A stretch of 38,383 nucleotides of DNA from Alistipes sp. (GTDB lineage: Bacteria > Bacteroidota > Bacteroidia > Bacteroidales > Rikenellaceae): contig JAFUOK010000007.1 of NCBI GenBank assembly GCA_017481925.1, forward strand, positions 1 through 38,383, read 5' to 3'. Shown in pieces: positions 30,752 through 38,383 of the stretch. Position numbers and translations under genes: made by a program. The notes below the pieces were generated by a model. It did not search any database. It had not been told where the DNA came from and worked only from the letters and a program-made list of their open reading frames with translations. Position 1 is the first letter of the stretch, and each line of letters opens with the position of its first letter.

Positions 30752-31357
30752 ATGGAACAGAACTACATTCGCGAAGAGCGTTACGACGCCGACCGCATAG
30801 AAAAACTTGCATACCACTACCGTGAAATTCTCGCCCTGCTGGGTGAGGACCCCGAGCGTGAGGGACTCATCAAGACGCCCGAGCGCGTGGCGAAGGCTAT
30901 GTCATTCGTGACGAAGGGCTATACGCAGGATCCTATCGAGATCATCAACTCGGCAATCTTTACCGAAGAGTATCAGCAGATGGTACTGGTGAAGGATATC
31001 GAACTCTTTTCGATGTGCGAGCACCACATGATGCCCTTCGTGGGCAAGGCGCACGTGGCGTACATCCCCAACGGCAAGATCACGGGTCTCTCAAAAATCG
31101 CCCGCGTAGTGGAGTGCTTTGCCCGCCGCTTGCAGGTGCAGGAGCGCCTGACGGTGCAGATTCGTGACTGCATACAGCAGGCTCTGAACCCCATAGGCGT
31201 GGCCGTGGTTATCGAGGCGAGCCACATGTGCATGCAGATGCGTGGCGTGGAGAAGTTGGGCTCGGCAACCACCACATCAGCCTTTACGGGCGTCTTCCTC
31301 AAGGATACTCGCACGCGCGAAGAATTTTTGACACTAATCAGCAACAAATACCGATAG
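30752..31357 (+). CDS. folE: GTP cyclohydrolase I
   Basis: A 201-residue enzyme that converts GTP to 7,8-dihydroneopterin triphosphate, the first step of folate synthesis and also of the QueD pathway. Zinc and active-site residues are visible in [20 protein letters not shown] (Cys, His), [21 protein letters not shown] read in parts, and [10 protein letters not shown] (second Cys). The C-terminus [10 protein letters not shown] is typical. Start at 30752 ([10 protein letters not shown]) is preferred over the ATG at 30731 because the latter falls inside the -33/-7 promoter pair; this makes the message nearly leaderless. The next gene begins on the very next base after the stop. Confidence 0.94.
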   Translation: MEQNYIREERYDADRIEKLAYHYREILALLGEDPEREGLIKTPERVAKAMSFVTKGYTQDPIEIINSAIFTEEYQQMVLVKDIELFSMCEHHMMPFVGKAHVAYIPNGKITGLSKIARVVECFARRLQVQERLTVQIRDCIQQALNPIGVAVVIEASHMCMQMRGVEKLGSATTTSAFTGVFLKDTRTREEFLTLISNKYR

Positions 31358-32209
31358 ATGTTACGTCGCACATTACATATCATCACCTGCTGCCTGATGC
31401 TCTGCACGGTGGCCTGCTCCCCTGGGCGCACGTCCGGGGGCGAGAGCACATTGAGGGTTATATCGTACAACGTACGTTACACGGGTGAGCGCGAGACCGA
31501 TGGCGAGAACCATTGGGACTGGCGTCGTGCCGCTTCGATCAACATGGTGCGCGAGGAGCGCCCTGCGGTGATGGGCGTGCAGGAGGCTTTGGCAGCGCAG
31601 TTACAGTTTCTGGATGAAAATCTGCCCGAGTATGGCTACGTTGGCGTAGGCCGTGACGATGGCAAGAGCGCTGGCGAGCATATGGCTATCTTCTATCTCA
31701 AAGATGCCGTTGAGCTGGAGAATTGGGGAACATTTTGGCTCTCGCAGACACCCGACGAGGTGACTATGGGCTGGGATGCGGTCTGCTACCGCACCTGCAC
31801 GTGGGCACTGATGCACGACAAGGCTACGGGCAAGCAGTTTGCGATGCTGAACACCCACCTCGACCATCGTGGTGAGGAGGCAAGAGAGCAGAGCATAGTT
31901 CTTATAGTGAATAAAATCAAGGAGTTGGTGCCCGAAGGTGTACCCATCCTGCTGACGGGCGACTTTAACTCTACGACCGACAGCGAGATATATGCTCCCT
32001 TGAAGGCCGTAGCCGATGATGCCCGCGAGGTGGCCACCGAGAGCGACCGCCGAGGCACGTTCAACGGCTGGGGCAAGGCATCGAGCGTTATAGACCACAT
32101 CTTTGTGCGCGGCGTGGAGGTGGATCGCTTCAAGGTGCTGTGCGACAAGAACTATGGTGCGCCATACATCTCGGATCACTACCCCGTGGTGGCCGATGTT
32201 AGATTCTAA
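31358..32209 (+). CDS. Endonuclease/exonuclease/phosphatase lipoprotein, first paralogue
   Basis: A 283-residue lipoprotein (lipobox TVAC, Cys20) with an EEP-fold catalytic domain: VISYNVRYTGERETDGENHW (first strand), VMGVQEAL (metal Glu), GEHMAIFYLKD, LNTHLDHRG (catalytic His), LLTGDFNSTTDSE and ISDHYPVVADV (Asp-His pair). All key residues are present. Exported EEP proteins act as nucleases or phosphodiesterases/phosphatases; here the substrate is unknown. Its ATG follows the folE stop with no gap and it is paired with a second, very similar gene 25 nt later. Confidence 0.9.
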   Translation: MLRRTLHIITCCLMLCTVACSPGRTSGGESTLRVISYNVRYTGERETDGENHWDWRRAASINMVREERPAVMGVQEALAAQLQFLDENLPEYGYVGVGRDDGKSAGEHMAIFYLKDAVELENWGTFWLSQTPDEVTMGWDAVCYRTCTWALMHDKATGKQFAMLNTHLDHRGEEAREQSIVLIVNKIKELVPEGVPILLTGDFNSTTDSEIYAPLKAVADDAREVATESDRRGTFNGWGKASSVIDHIFVRGVEVDRFKVLCDKNYGAPYISDHYPVVADVRF

Positions 32210-32234
32210 TATCAATAACTTAAACCAAATAAAA

Positions 32235-33080
32235 ATGAAAAAGATTCTGTTATTTGCCCTGACGGCAGTGGTAGCACTCAGTGTTACCTCATGTGCCGAG
32301 AAGAAGAACGACATCAAGGTCATCTCGTACAACGTACGTGTAAACAACGAGGGTGACGGCGAGAACAAGTGGGACCTGCGCAAGCACGCCTCAATCGCTA
32401 TGATCCGCGACGAGAAGCCCACAATCTTTGGTCTGCAGGAGGCTAAGCCCGAGCAGATGCAGTACCTGGTGGAGAACCTGCCCGAGTATGGCTACATCGG
32501 CGTAGGCCGCGAGGATGGTGTATCATCGGGTGAGCACATGACTATCTTCTACCTGAAGGATCAGGTGGAGTTGCTCGACGGTGGCACCTTCTGGCTCTCG
32601 GAGACCCCCGAGGAGCCCTCGATGGGTTGGGATGCTGCGTGCAAGCGCTCTTGCACCTGGACCAAGCTGCGTATGAAGGATACGGGCAAGGAGTTCGCAT
32701 ATATCAACACCCACCTCGACCACGTAGGCAAGGTGGCACAGCGTGAGGGTCTGGCTCTGATCGTTGAGCGCTTCGCCGAGATCGTGCCCGTAGGTATGCC
32801 CGCATTCCTGACGGCCGACTTCAACGCCCTGACCACGGATCCTATCTTCGAGCCCCTGAAGGCTGCTATGCTGGATGCTCGTGAGGTGGCCCCCGAGACC
32901 GACCGCCGTGCTACATTCAACGCTTGGCAGGCAGGTGGCGAGGATAACCAGAACCGCGTTATCGACCACATCTTCTTCCGTGGTGCCGAGGCTCACACGT
33001 TCAAGGTGTTGCGCGACAAGGATTATGGTGCTCCCTTTATTTCGGATCACTATCCCGTAGTTATGACCGCAACCTTCTAA
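32235..33080 (+). CDS. Endonuclease/exonuclease/phosphatase lipoprotein, second paralogue
   Basis: A 281-residue lipoprotein (MKKILLFALTAVVALSVTSC, Cys20). Aligned by eye, it shares most blocks with the first copy: VISYNVRVNNEGDGENKWDL, IFGLQEAK, GYIGVGREDG, NTHLDHVGKVA, FLTADFNALTTDP, RVIDHIFFRGAE and ISDHYPVVMTATF. This indicates a tandem duplication. All catalytic residues are retained, so both copies should be active, perhaps with different substrate specificity. Start at 32235 because the signal peptide begins there after an A-rich leader. Repeat copy 2 starts at its last base. Confidence 0.92.
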   Translation: MKKILLFALTAVVALSVTSCAEKKNDIKVISYNVRVNNEGDGENKWDLRKHASIAMIRDEKPTIFGLQEAKPEQMQYLVENLPEYGYIGVGREDGVSSGEHMTIFYLKDQVELLDGGTFWLSETPEEPSMGWDAACKRSCTWTKLRMKDTGKEFAYINTHLDHVGKVAQREGLALIVERFAEIVPVGMPAFLTADFNALTTDPIFEPLKAAMLDAREVAPETDRRATFNAWQAGGEDNQNRVIDHIFFRGAEAHTFKVLRDKDYGAPFISDHYPVVMTATF

Positions 33081-33200
33081 ATATTGCCTAACAAGTCTCT
33101 TTTGGCGTCTGGCTTGCCCTCGAAATCCTCATTTACGAAGAGTAAACTGCGGTTTCTCGGTCTGCGACCAGCCTCAAAATAGTTCTTGTTATACAATATT
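33080..33200 (+). repeat. Stem-loop repeat, copy 2 (after the second EEP gene)
   Basis: 121 bp. Ends AATATTGCCTAACAAG (33080-33095) and CTTGTTATACAATATT (33185-33200) pair at 14 of 16 positions. The central hairpin is TTTAC (33132-33136) with GTAAA (33142-33146). In the middle it shares the words GCTTGCCCTCGAAATCCTCA and CTGCGGTTTCTCGG with copy 3. Confidence 0.88.
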
Positions 33201-33211
33201 TACTTAATCAT

Positions 33212-33252
33212 GTGTAGGCTACTAACTTTTCAGTTGGTAGCCTATACTTTTG
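33212..33252 (+). terminator. Terminator of the folE-EEP operon
   Basis: A 15-bp stem, GTGTAGGCTACTAAC (33212-33226) with GTTGGTAGCCTATAC (33233-33247), two G-U pairs, loop TTTTCA, followed by TTTTG. Confidence 0.88.
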
Positions 33253-33263
33253 CTATATTTTTG
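33234..33263 (+). promoter_or_regulatory. Promoter of mrp, embedded in the terminator
   Basis: TTG (33234-33236), 19-nt spacer, TATTTTTG (33256-33263); a second -7-like box TATCTTTG is at 33265-33272. The -33 element lies inside the 3' arm of the preceding terminator stem. Confidence 0.5.
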
Positions 33264-33295
33264 CTATCTTTGCTTATCAAAAAACTACAAACATT

Positions 33296-34339
33296 ATGGA
33301 ACAACAAATACGAAAACTCCTCTCGGCGATCGTACACCCCGAGACGCAGCAGGATATTGTTGCAAGTGGCGTGGTGGAGCAGCTCTCGGCCCGCGAGGAT
33401 AAGATAACGGTCGTGTTGTGCTTCCCCAAGGCTCGCGACCCCTTTGCCGTGCGTATCCGCAACCTTGTGGAGAAGACCTTGCAGGATGCCTATCCCGCCG
33501 CCGCAGGCAATATCACCGTAGTAATCAAGGAGGGCACACCCCGCCCGCCACAGCCCAAGCGCGAGAGCACCACGGTCAAGGTGGGCAAGATCATCGCCAT
33601 AGCCTCGGGTAAGGGTGGCGTGGGCAAATCAACCGTAACGGCCAACCTCGCACTCACGCTGCGCAATATGGGTTACCGCGTGGGCGTGCTGGATGCCGAT
33701 ATTTACGGCCCCTCGCAGCATAAGATGTTCGGACGGGAGGATTACCTGCCCGAAGCCGTGCAGGAGGATGGCAACGACTACATCGTGCCGGCCCAGAGCA
33801 TGGATATCGAGCTGATGTCAATCGGTTTCTTCATCAACCCCAACGATGCGCTGATGTGGCGCGGAGCGATGGCGACGAACGCCCTGAAGCAGTTGTTGCA
33901 CCAGACGATGTGGGGCGGCCTGGATTTTCTCCTCATAGACATGCCCCCGGGAACAGGCGATATACATCTGACGATGATCTCGGAGATCAAGATGGACGGA
34001 GCGGTGATTGTATCTACACCCCAGCAGGTGGCCGTTGCCGACGTTGTGCGTGGCGTGGAGATGTTCCGCCACGAGCAGGTGGCAGTGCCCGTACTGGGTG
34101 TTGTGGAGAATATGGCGTGGTTCACGCCCAAGGAGTTGCCCGACAACAAGTATTACATCTTCGGTCAGGGTGGCGCCAAGCGCTATGCCGAGGAGGCGGG
34201 CGTGCCTTTCCTCGGAGAGATACCTCTCATTCAGACCATTATGGAGGGTGGCGAGTGCGGAACACCTACCGTGGAGACCGATGCCGACGTGGAGCGCTAC
34301 TACCGTGCCGTGGCAGAGAAGATGATCCAACAGTTGTAG
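33296..34339 (+). CDS. Mrp/NBP35 family P-loop ATPase (iron-sulfur carrier type, no CXXC)
   Basis: A 347-residue cytoplasmic protein: an N-terminal MIP18/DUF59-like part (1-90, [18 protein letters not shown]), a linker, then the deviant Walker [51 protein letters not shown] and [15 protein letters not shown]. It belongs to ApbC/Mrp proteins that carry or insert [4Fe-4S] clusters. The usual CXXC that holds the cluster, expected just after GVVENM, is replaced by [17 protein letters not shown]; no CXXC occurs elsewhere in the protein. I believe this variant is common in Bacteroidetes, so a changed mode of cluster binding or another role is possible. Confidence 0.93.
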   Translation: MEQQIRKLLSAIVHPETQQDIVASGVVEQLSAREDKITVVLCFPKARDPFAVRIRNLVEKTLQDAYPAAAGNITVVIKEGTPRPPQPKRESTTVKVGKIIAIASGKGGVGKSTVTANLALTLRNMGYRVGVLDADIYGPSQHKMFGREDYLPEAVQEDGNDYIVPAQSMDIELMSIGFFINPNDALMWRGAMATNALKQLLHQTMWGGLDFLLIDMPPGTGDIHLTMISEIKMDGAVIVSTPQQVAVADVVRGVEMFRHEQVAVPVLGVVENMAWFTPKELPDNKYYIFGQGGAKRYAEEAGVPFLGEIPLIQTIMEGGECGTPTVETDADVERYYRAVAEKMIQQL

Positions 34340-34378
34340 GTCGCTGCAGAAGATAGATGAGATAAGTGAAATATGTGA

Positions 34379-34443
34379 TATAGGTGTAATAGGTGTTATA
34401 ATCTGTTGCACCTATTTTCTTTATTACACCTATAACACCTATA
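34379..34443. repeat. Inverted array of AGGTGT words after mrp
   Basis: TATAGGTGTAATAGGTGT (starting 34379) faces ACACCTATAACACCTATA (ending 34443), with a further GCACCTATT between. The two arms pair over about 20 positions with two mismatches. It may end mrp transcription. Confidence 0.6.
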
Positions 34444-34457
34444 TACTATTATAGATC

Positions 34458-34582
34458 AAGAAGTTGTATAACAAGTGGGATTTTAAGGCCTGCGAAGTCC
34501 GAGAAACCGCAGCATACTATGGCGTATGTGAGGATTTCGAGGACAAGCATAACGCAAAAATCACCTTGTTATACAACTTCTT
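34458..34582 (-). repeat. Stem-loop repeat, copy 3 (after corA)
   Basis: 125 bp with perfect 18-bp inverted ends: AAGAAGTTGTATAACAAG (34458-34475) and CTTGTTATACAACTTCTT (34565-34582). The central hairpin is CATAC (34513-34517) with GTATG (34524-34528), where copies 1 and 2 have TTTAC with GTAAA. Between them lie GTCC/GGAC and GAAA/TTTC pairs. It starts 1 nt after the corA stop. Confidence 0.9.
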
Positions 34583-34583
34583 T

Positions 34584-35567
34584 TTATAACCACTTCTTAT
34601 AGCGGAAAAACCAAATCGTCAGTCCCGACGCCATAACCATCAACCCTATGGCGAAGATATAACCCAACGGCAGGGTGATATCACCGATCTGCCACACCCA
34701 ATCCAGCTCGGGCATAAAGTGGAAGTTCATACCGTAGATACTCGCGATAAGCGTCGCGGGCATGAAGATTACGGCAGCCACCGAGAAGATCTTCACGATC
34801 TCGTTCTGCTCGATGTTGATCAGACCCAGAGCCGAATCCTGAATATAATCCAGACGCTGCGAACTGAAGTCGGCGTGGTTGATAAGCGAATTGACGTCCT
34901 TGATCATCAACTGCAGACGCGGATAGATATCGTTCGGGAAGCGCTCACTACGCAGGATGTTGGATAGGATACGCTGGCGATCGACGAAGTTCTCGCGAAG
35001 GACCATCGTGCTCTCCTGCAAGGCGTTGATACGGTGGATAACCTCCTTGTCGATGGTATCCTCGGTGTTGATATCCTTGCTCAACTTGGCAACCTGTTTG
35101 GCCACCAACTCCACAAGGTCGGCATCGAAGTCGATGCGTACCTCCAGCAGCGAGATGAAGATATGGTAGCCCGTAGAGTAACTGCGGTAGTTCATCTGCA
35201 GGCGTTTCTCGGTCTCGCGGAAGGTTCGTGACTCGGCCGTACGTTGCGACACGAGCACACCCTCGTTAGAGATGATGAACGACACGGGCTCCACGTCGAA
35301 CGTGCCGTCGGGCTTGGGAATGAAGAAGTTGGTGTTGGAGATAATCGAATTCTCGTTCTCCGAGTACTTTGATGTTGACTCGATCTCCTCTACCTGCTGA
35401 CGTGTCTGGAGGCTCTCCTCCATAAAGTTCTCTACGGCCTTCTGCTCCTTGATCGAGGGTGAGAGCAGGTCTAACCACAAAATATCATCGTAGCCCAGAT
35501 TGTCCAGCAATTCGGGCTCGGCGTTGCGTATAATCTTGTTGTATTGCTTGAGGTAAATAGTAAGCAT
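34584..35567 (-). CDS. corA: Magnesium/cobalt transporter CorA
   Basis: A 327-residue inner-membrane channel. The large N-terminal cytoplasmic domain (about 1-265) includes DILWLDLLSPSIKEQ and the long helix region DSALGLINIEQNEIVKIFS. Two C-terminal helices follow; the first ends in the ion-selective motif YGMNFHFMP and the second is LPLGYIFAIGLMVMASGLTIWFF read in parts, with a basic tail YKKWL that faces the cytoplasm. It forms a pentameric Mg2+ channel. Start at the ATG at 35565-35567; a TTG three codons earlier is less likely. Confidence 0.95.
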   Translation of the reverse strand: MLTIYLKQYNKIIRNAEPELLDNLGYDDILWLDLLSPSIKEQKAVENFMEESLQTRQQVEEIESTSKYSENENSIISNTNFFIPKPDGTFDVEPVSFIISNEGVLVSQRTAESRTFRETEKRLQMNYRSYSTGYHIFISLLEVRIDFDADLVELVAKQVAKLSKDINTEDTIDKEVIHRINALQESTMVLRENFVDRQRILSNILRSERFPNDIYPRLQLMIKDVNSLINHADFSSQRLDYIQDSALGLINIEQNEIVKIFSVAAVIFMPATLIASIYGMNFHFMPELDWVWQIGDITLPLGYIFAIGLMVMASGLTIWFFRYKKWL

Positions 35568-35576
35568 TATCTGCAA

Positions 35577-35666
35577 ATTTTACGGGTTGAACTCATGGTT
35601 TTTAGTCATGTGCGGTGAGCAACACACCGCCAGAGTCCCGTCCCACTCGTGGGGCGGCTATCCTCT
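35577..35666 (-). other. GC-rich hairpins between mqnA and corA
   Basis: Two compact stems: GCGGTG/CACCGC (35612-35617, 35625-35630) and CCGTCCCAC with GTGGGGCGG (35638-35646, 35649-35657, including a T-G pair). No U-run follows on the minus strand, so these are not standard terminators. They form the leader of corA and may be regulatory. Confidence 0.4.
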
Positions 35667-36437
35667 TCAGCCCGGGTTGGATCGAGGCTCAACCTTGAGA
35701 CCTGCGTTCCAAAACTTTTGCAGTGCCGAGTGCTTCTCGGCGTTAAACACGAAGTCGATATTTTGAGTCAAATACTCGTAAGCGTTGTAATGTTTCTGGT
35801 CAAAGCCGTTCTCTACGATAGCCTCCCACACGGACTCCACACCGAACGTTAGGGCACGTTGCAGGGCGTCGATATGCTCGTAGGATGTACCCTTGCGAGC
35901 CACCCACACGGCAAAGGCGAAGGGCATGCCCGTAGCCTTGTTCCACTCCTCCGAGAGGTCGTATGCGTAATTGAATAGACCCTCGTGGTCGAAGACCTTA
36001 TCGCCAATGAGGAGGAAGGCATCCTCGCGCTGGGCGTAGGCCACCTGCGAATAGTCCTTGAGGTCGTACCACTCGGGCTGAATGTGCCAGAGATTGGCGG
36101 CCAGATAACCGCACAGCTGCACCGATGTACGTGAGTGGGCATCGAGGAAGACGCGACGCACATCCGTAATGGGCACATTCGAGAAGAGCACAACGGTGCG
36201 CACCTTGCCCGAGGAGCCTATGCAGTAGTCGGTGATAATGTTTGTAGAGGTGAGTGTCGGAACCATTGCCGAGGGCATCAGAGCGATGTCGGCACGACCA
36301 GCGATATAGTTTTCGTAGCACCCTGCGGGGGGAGCCAACAGAAGGTCGGCACGAAGGTTACCCTCGTGCTGGATACCATAGATGAATGGTATCGTATTGA
36401 GATACGACACAGCCGCTATGCGTGCACCCGAAGCCAT
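35667..36437 (-). CDS. mqnA: Chorismate dehydratase MqnA-like (menaquinone, futalosine route)
   Basis: A 256-residue periplasmic-binding-fold protein. The family hallmark RIAAVSYLNTIPFIYG is at the N-terminus, followed by APPAGCYENYIAGRADIALMPSAMVPTL read in parts and DYCIGSSGKVRTVVLFSNVPI. MqnA removes water from chorismate to give 3-enolpyruvylbenzoate, the first step of futalosine-dependent menaquinone synthesis; MqnD shares the fold but lacks the N-terminal SYLNT motif. Start at 36435-36437 (or the ATG just before it). A consensus promoter precedes it. Confidence 0.88.
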   Translation of the reverse strand: MASGARIAAVSYLNTIPFIYGIQHEGNLRADLLLAPPAGCYENYIAGRADIALMPSAMVPTLTSTNIITDYCIGSSGKVRTVVLFSNVPITDVRRVFLDAHSRTSVQLCGYLAANLWHIQPEWYDLKDYSQVAYAQREDAFLLIGDKVFDHEGLFNYAYDLSEEWNKATGMPFAFAVWVARKGTSYEHIDALQRALTFGVESVWEAIVENGFDQKHYNAYEYLTQNIDFVFNAEKHSALQKFWNAGLKVEPRSNPG

Positions 36438-36505
36438 CATCCATAAAGTTATCCAAATTAGTTCAACATTTGGCCGCACTTGCAACGTGACGGCACTTTG
36501 ACGTG

Positions 36506-36536
36506 CAAATATAACAAATTATGTACAAAATGACAA
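36506..36536 (-). promoter_or_regulatory. Promoter of mqnA
   Basis: On the minus strand TTG (36534-36536), 20-nt spacer, TATATTTG (36506-36513). The start of transcription is expected near 36499. Confidence 0.7.
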
Positions 36537-36629
36537 CTTTTTTTGAGCAATATCCCCGAAATCGGATGCACGAGGAGGATACTTTACTTTTTTTTAGTAA
36601 CTTGCACCATCCAAAAAACCGAAAATAGT

Positions 36630-38120
36630 ATGAAGAAATTTTATTTGATTTTCCTCGCTGCGGCAGCCCTTGCAATGGCGGCGTGCTCGTCGGAGCAGAA
36701 GCCTACGACCGCATCAGAGCCTCTGACCGACTACTCTACAGTAGCCCCCACGCCGGCACCTATGCAGAACGGGGAGTACATCTGCCAGCGCCCCGCCGAG
36801 GGAGAGCGATTGTTCACCTCCAAGGCTGTGGAGGCCGAGATTGAGCGCGTTACAGCACTGCTGAAGAACAAGCGTCTGGCGTGGATGTTCTCCAACTGCT
36901 TCCCCAATACGCTGGACACCACGGTTCACTACCGCGAGCAGAATGGCAAGCACGACACATTTGTATATACGGGCGATATTCACGCTATGTGGCTGCGCGA
37001 TTCGGGCGCACAGGTGTGGCCCTACGTTCAGTATGCCAACGACGATGAGGCCCTGAAGGCGATGCTGGCGGGCGTTATCAACCGTCAGTTTCTTTCGATC
37101 AACATCGACCCCTATGCCAACGCCTTCAACGACGGCGCGACGGGCACGGGTTGGATGAGCGATAAGACCGATATGAAGCCTGAGTTGCACGAGCGCAAGT
37201 ATGAGATTGACTCGTTGTGCTATCCCATTCGTCTGGCCTATTACTATTGGCTGGTTACGGGCGATACATCCATCTTCGACGATAGCTGGTTAGCCGCCGT
37301 GCAGAATGTACTGAAAACATTTAAGGTGCAGCAGCGTAAAGATGGCAATGGGCCTTACACCTTCCTGCGCGTTACCGACCGTCAGTTCGACACCCTCTCA
37401 AATGATGGCTTGGGTGCGCCGGTGAACCCCGTGGGATTGATCGTATCGTCGTTCCGCCCCTCGGACGACGCAACGGTGTTGCAGTTCCTCATTCCCTCAA
37501 ACTTCTTTGCGGTATCGGTGCTGAACAAGGCCGCCGAGATCCTTACAAAGGTCAATAAGAACGATGCTCTGGCTGCAGAGTGCAAGGCTTTGGCCGAGGA
37601 GGTTGCTGAGGCACTGGATAAGTATGCAACGTATGACCACCCCGAATTTGGAAAAATCTACGCCTTTGAGGTGGATGGCTTTGGCAACCAGCTGTTTATG
37701 GATGATGCCAACGTGCCGAGCCTGCTGGCTATGGACTACCTCAACCCTGAGGTTATCGATGCCGATATATACGCCAATACACGCCGTTTTGTGTGGAGCG
37801 AGAGCAACCCCTACTTCTTCCGAGGCAAGGCGGGCGAGGGTATCGGCGGACCGCACATCGGTTACGATATGGCGTGGCCTATGAGCGTGATGATGAAGGC
37901 CTTCACATCGGACGACGATGCCGAGATCAAGTGGTGCATCGAGATGTTGATGCGCACCGACGCCGGCACGGGATTTATGCACGAGTCGTTCAACGTGGAT
38001 GATCCTACTAACTTTACCCGCAAGTGGTTCGCATGGCAGAATACACTCTTCGGTGAGTTGATCGTAAAGATCATTGCCGACGGCCGTCTGGAGTTGCTGA
38101 ACTCAATTACAATCGAGTAA
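36630..38120 (+). CDS. Glycoside hydrolase family 125 lipoprotein (exo-alpha-1,6-mannosidase type)
   Basis: A 496-residue lipoprotein (MKKFYLIFLAAAALAMAAC, Cys19). GH125 hallmarks are WMFSNCFPNTLDTTV, TGDIHAMWLRDSGAQVWPY near residue 115, IDPYANAFNDGATGTGWMSD read in parts, DRQFDTLSNDGLG and the C-terminal GTGFMHESFNVDDPTNFTRKWFAW read in parts, which carries the glutamate expected to act as base. These (alpha/alpha)6-barrel enzymes remove terminal alpha-1,6-mannose, for instance from host N-glycans. Start chosen at the signal peptide; a longer open frame upstream has no signal. A terminator follows. Confidence 0.93.
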   Translation: MKKFYLIFLAAAALAMAACSSEQKPTTASEPLTDYSTVAPTPAPMQNGEYICQRPAEGERLFTSKAVEAEIERVTALLKNKRLAWMFSNCFPNTLDTTVHYREQNGKHDTFVYTGDIHAMWLRDSGAQVWPYVQYANDDEALKAMLAGVINRQFLSINIDPYANAFNDGATGTGWMSDKTDMKPELHERKYEIDSLCYPIRLAYYYWLVTGDTSIFDDSWLAAVQNVLKTFKVQQRKDGNGPYTFLRVTDRQFDTLSNDGLGAPVNPVGLIVSSFRPSDDATVLQFLIPSNFFAVSVLNKAAEILTKVNKNDALAAECKALAEEVAEALDKYATYDHPEFGKIYAFEVDGFGNQLFMDDANVPSLLAMDYLNPEVIDADIYANTRRFVWSESNPYFFRGKAGEGIGGPHIGYDMAWPMSVMMKAFTSDDDAEIKWCIEMLMRTDAGTGFMHESFNVDDPTNFTRKWFAWQNTLFGELIVKIIADGRLELLNSITIE

Positions 38121-38141
38121 TATCGCAAAAACCTACTATGG

Positions 38142-38177
38142 CGAGGCTTCCCACGGCGGGGAGTCTCGTTTTTTTCT
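38142..38177 (+). terminator. Terminator of the GH125 gene
   Basis: CGAGGCTTCCC (38142-38152) with GGGGAGTCTCG (38158-38168), including G-U pairs, followed by TTTTTTTTCTT. Confidence 0.85.
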
Positions 38178-38383
38178 TATATTTGATGAAGTTTGATGTA
38201 GAATTTGTGAATATCAAACCTTTATGAAGAACTCACGTGAGAATTGGCAATGGATAAGAAAAAATACGATTGTCTGGCTGAGCCATATTCATCACGCTTT
38301 TCAAATAACTCTTTTTGTATCTGAGTACAAAAGTACAAATTATTTTTCAATCCAAAGTATCTATAGGCAGGAATATTACTATC
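38178..38383. other. AT-rich end of the window without a supported gene
   Basis: Only short frames of about 20 codons on either strand. A minus-strand TACTTTTG (about 38326-38333) might be a -7 box, but no gene follows it. Confidence 0.5.

Noticed and set aside
27699-34582. Classical MITEs with terminal inverted repeats
   Set aside because: No target-site duplications are visible and the outer arms differ between copies while staying complementary, which is unlike fixed transposon ends. Not fully excluded.
35577-35666. A magnesium riboswitch before corA
   Set aside because: Only two short hairpins in 90 nt; no known riboswitch core was recognised and there is no terminator or start-site sequestering helix.

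Overview
The window looks like chromosomal DNA of a Bacteroidales bacterium, best fitting an Alistipes-like (Rikenellaceae) genome. Three things suggest this: fairly GC-rich genes, repeated TTG-N19/20-TAnnTTTG promoters with few strong ribosome binding sites, and household genes typical of gut Bacteroidetes. These include a menaquinone methyltransferase, MqnA of the futalosine route, a GH125 lipoprotein and a glycine C-acetyltransferase/Lrp pair. The genus is inference; the phylum-level promoter style is visible directly.

Region 1 (1-8050) is mostly minus strand. It holds a truncated CBM9-like gene, a PAP2 phosphatase, a lipoprotein joining a DUF1080-like domain to a PHP-like hydrolase domain, a CaCA antiporter, a HAD-IIA phosphatase, a hexapeptide acetyltransferase, a SPOR-like secreted protein, a LEA-type lipoprotein, menG/ubiE and a LolC/E-type permease. 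Region 2 (8050-13285) is plus strand: a YugP-type membrane metallopeptidase, an SGNH hydrolase and an MBOAT acyltransferase in one tight operon, which suggests surface-polymer O-acetylation. An ECF sigma factor and a 48-residue acidic protein follow.

Region 3 (about 13510-21990) is an AT-rich integrated element of about 8.5 kb set against the 3' end of tRNA-Leu(UAG). A large serine recombinase lies at the junction and ends inside the tRNA. The 3' end of its coding sequence also contains a hairpin that can terminate tRNA transcription. The element carries a four-gene cassette (small acidic protein, zinc-ribbon membrane protein, SPFH plus GYF_2 protein, four-helix membrane protein). It also has small phage/plasmid-type genes behind divergent promoters, a resolvase-type serine recombinase, a Rep_trans-like replication initiator with a NUMOD3-like gene overlapping it, and about 570 nt of hairpin-rich non-coding DNA that may be its origin and end. 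No conjugation genes or capsid genes were seen.

Region 4 (22000-38383) returns to chromosome: a COG2509 FAD protein, a structured small RNA with a near-consensus promoter, queD-polA, kbl-lrp, a GT2 glycosyltransferase, a nearly leaderless folE followed by two tandem endonuclease/exonuclease/phosphatase lipoproteins, an Mrp ATPase without the usual CXXC, corA, mqnA and a GH125 alpha-mannosidase.

The most novel non-coding signal is a family of three 121-190 bp stem-loop repeats. Each lies 0-24 nt beyond the stop codon of lrp, the second nuclease gene or corA, always in the same direction relative to that gene. Their arms differ in sequence between copies but stay complementary, as a selected RNA structure would. 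The most interesting protein-level candidate is the SPFH/zinc-ribbon cassette carried by the element.
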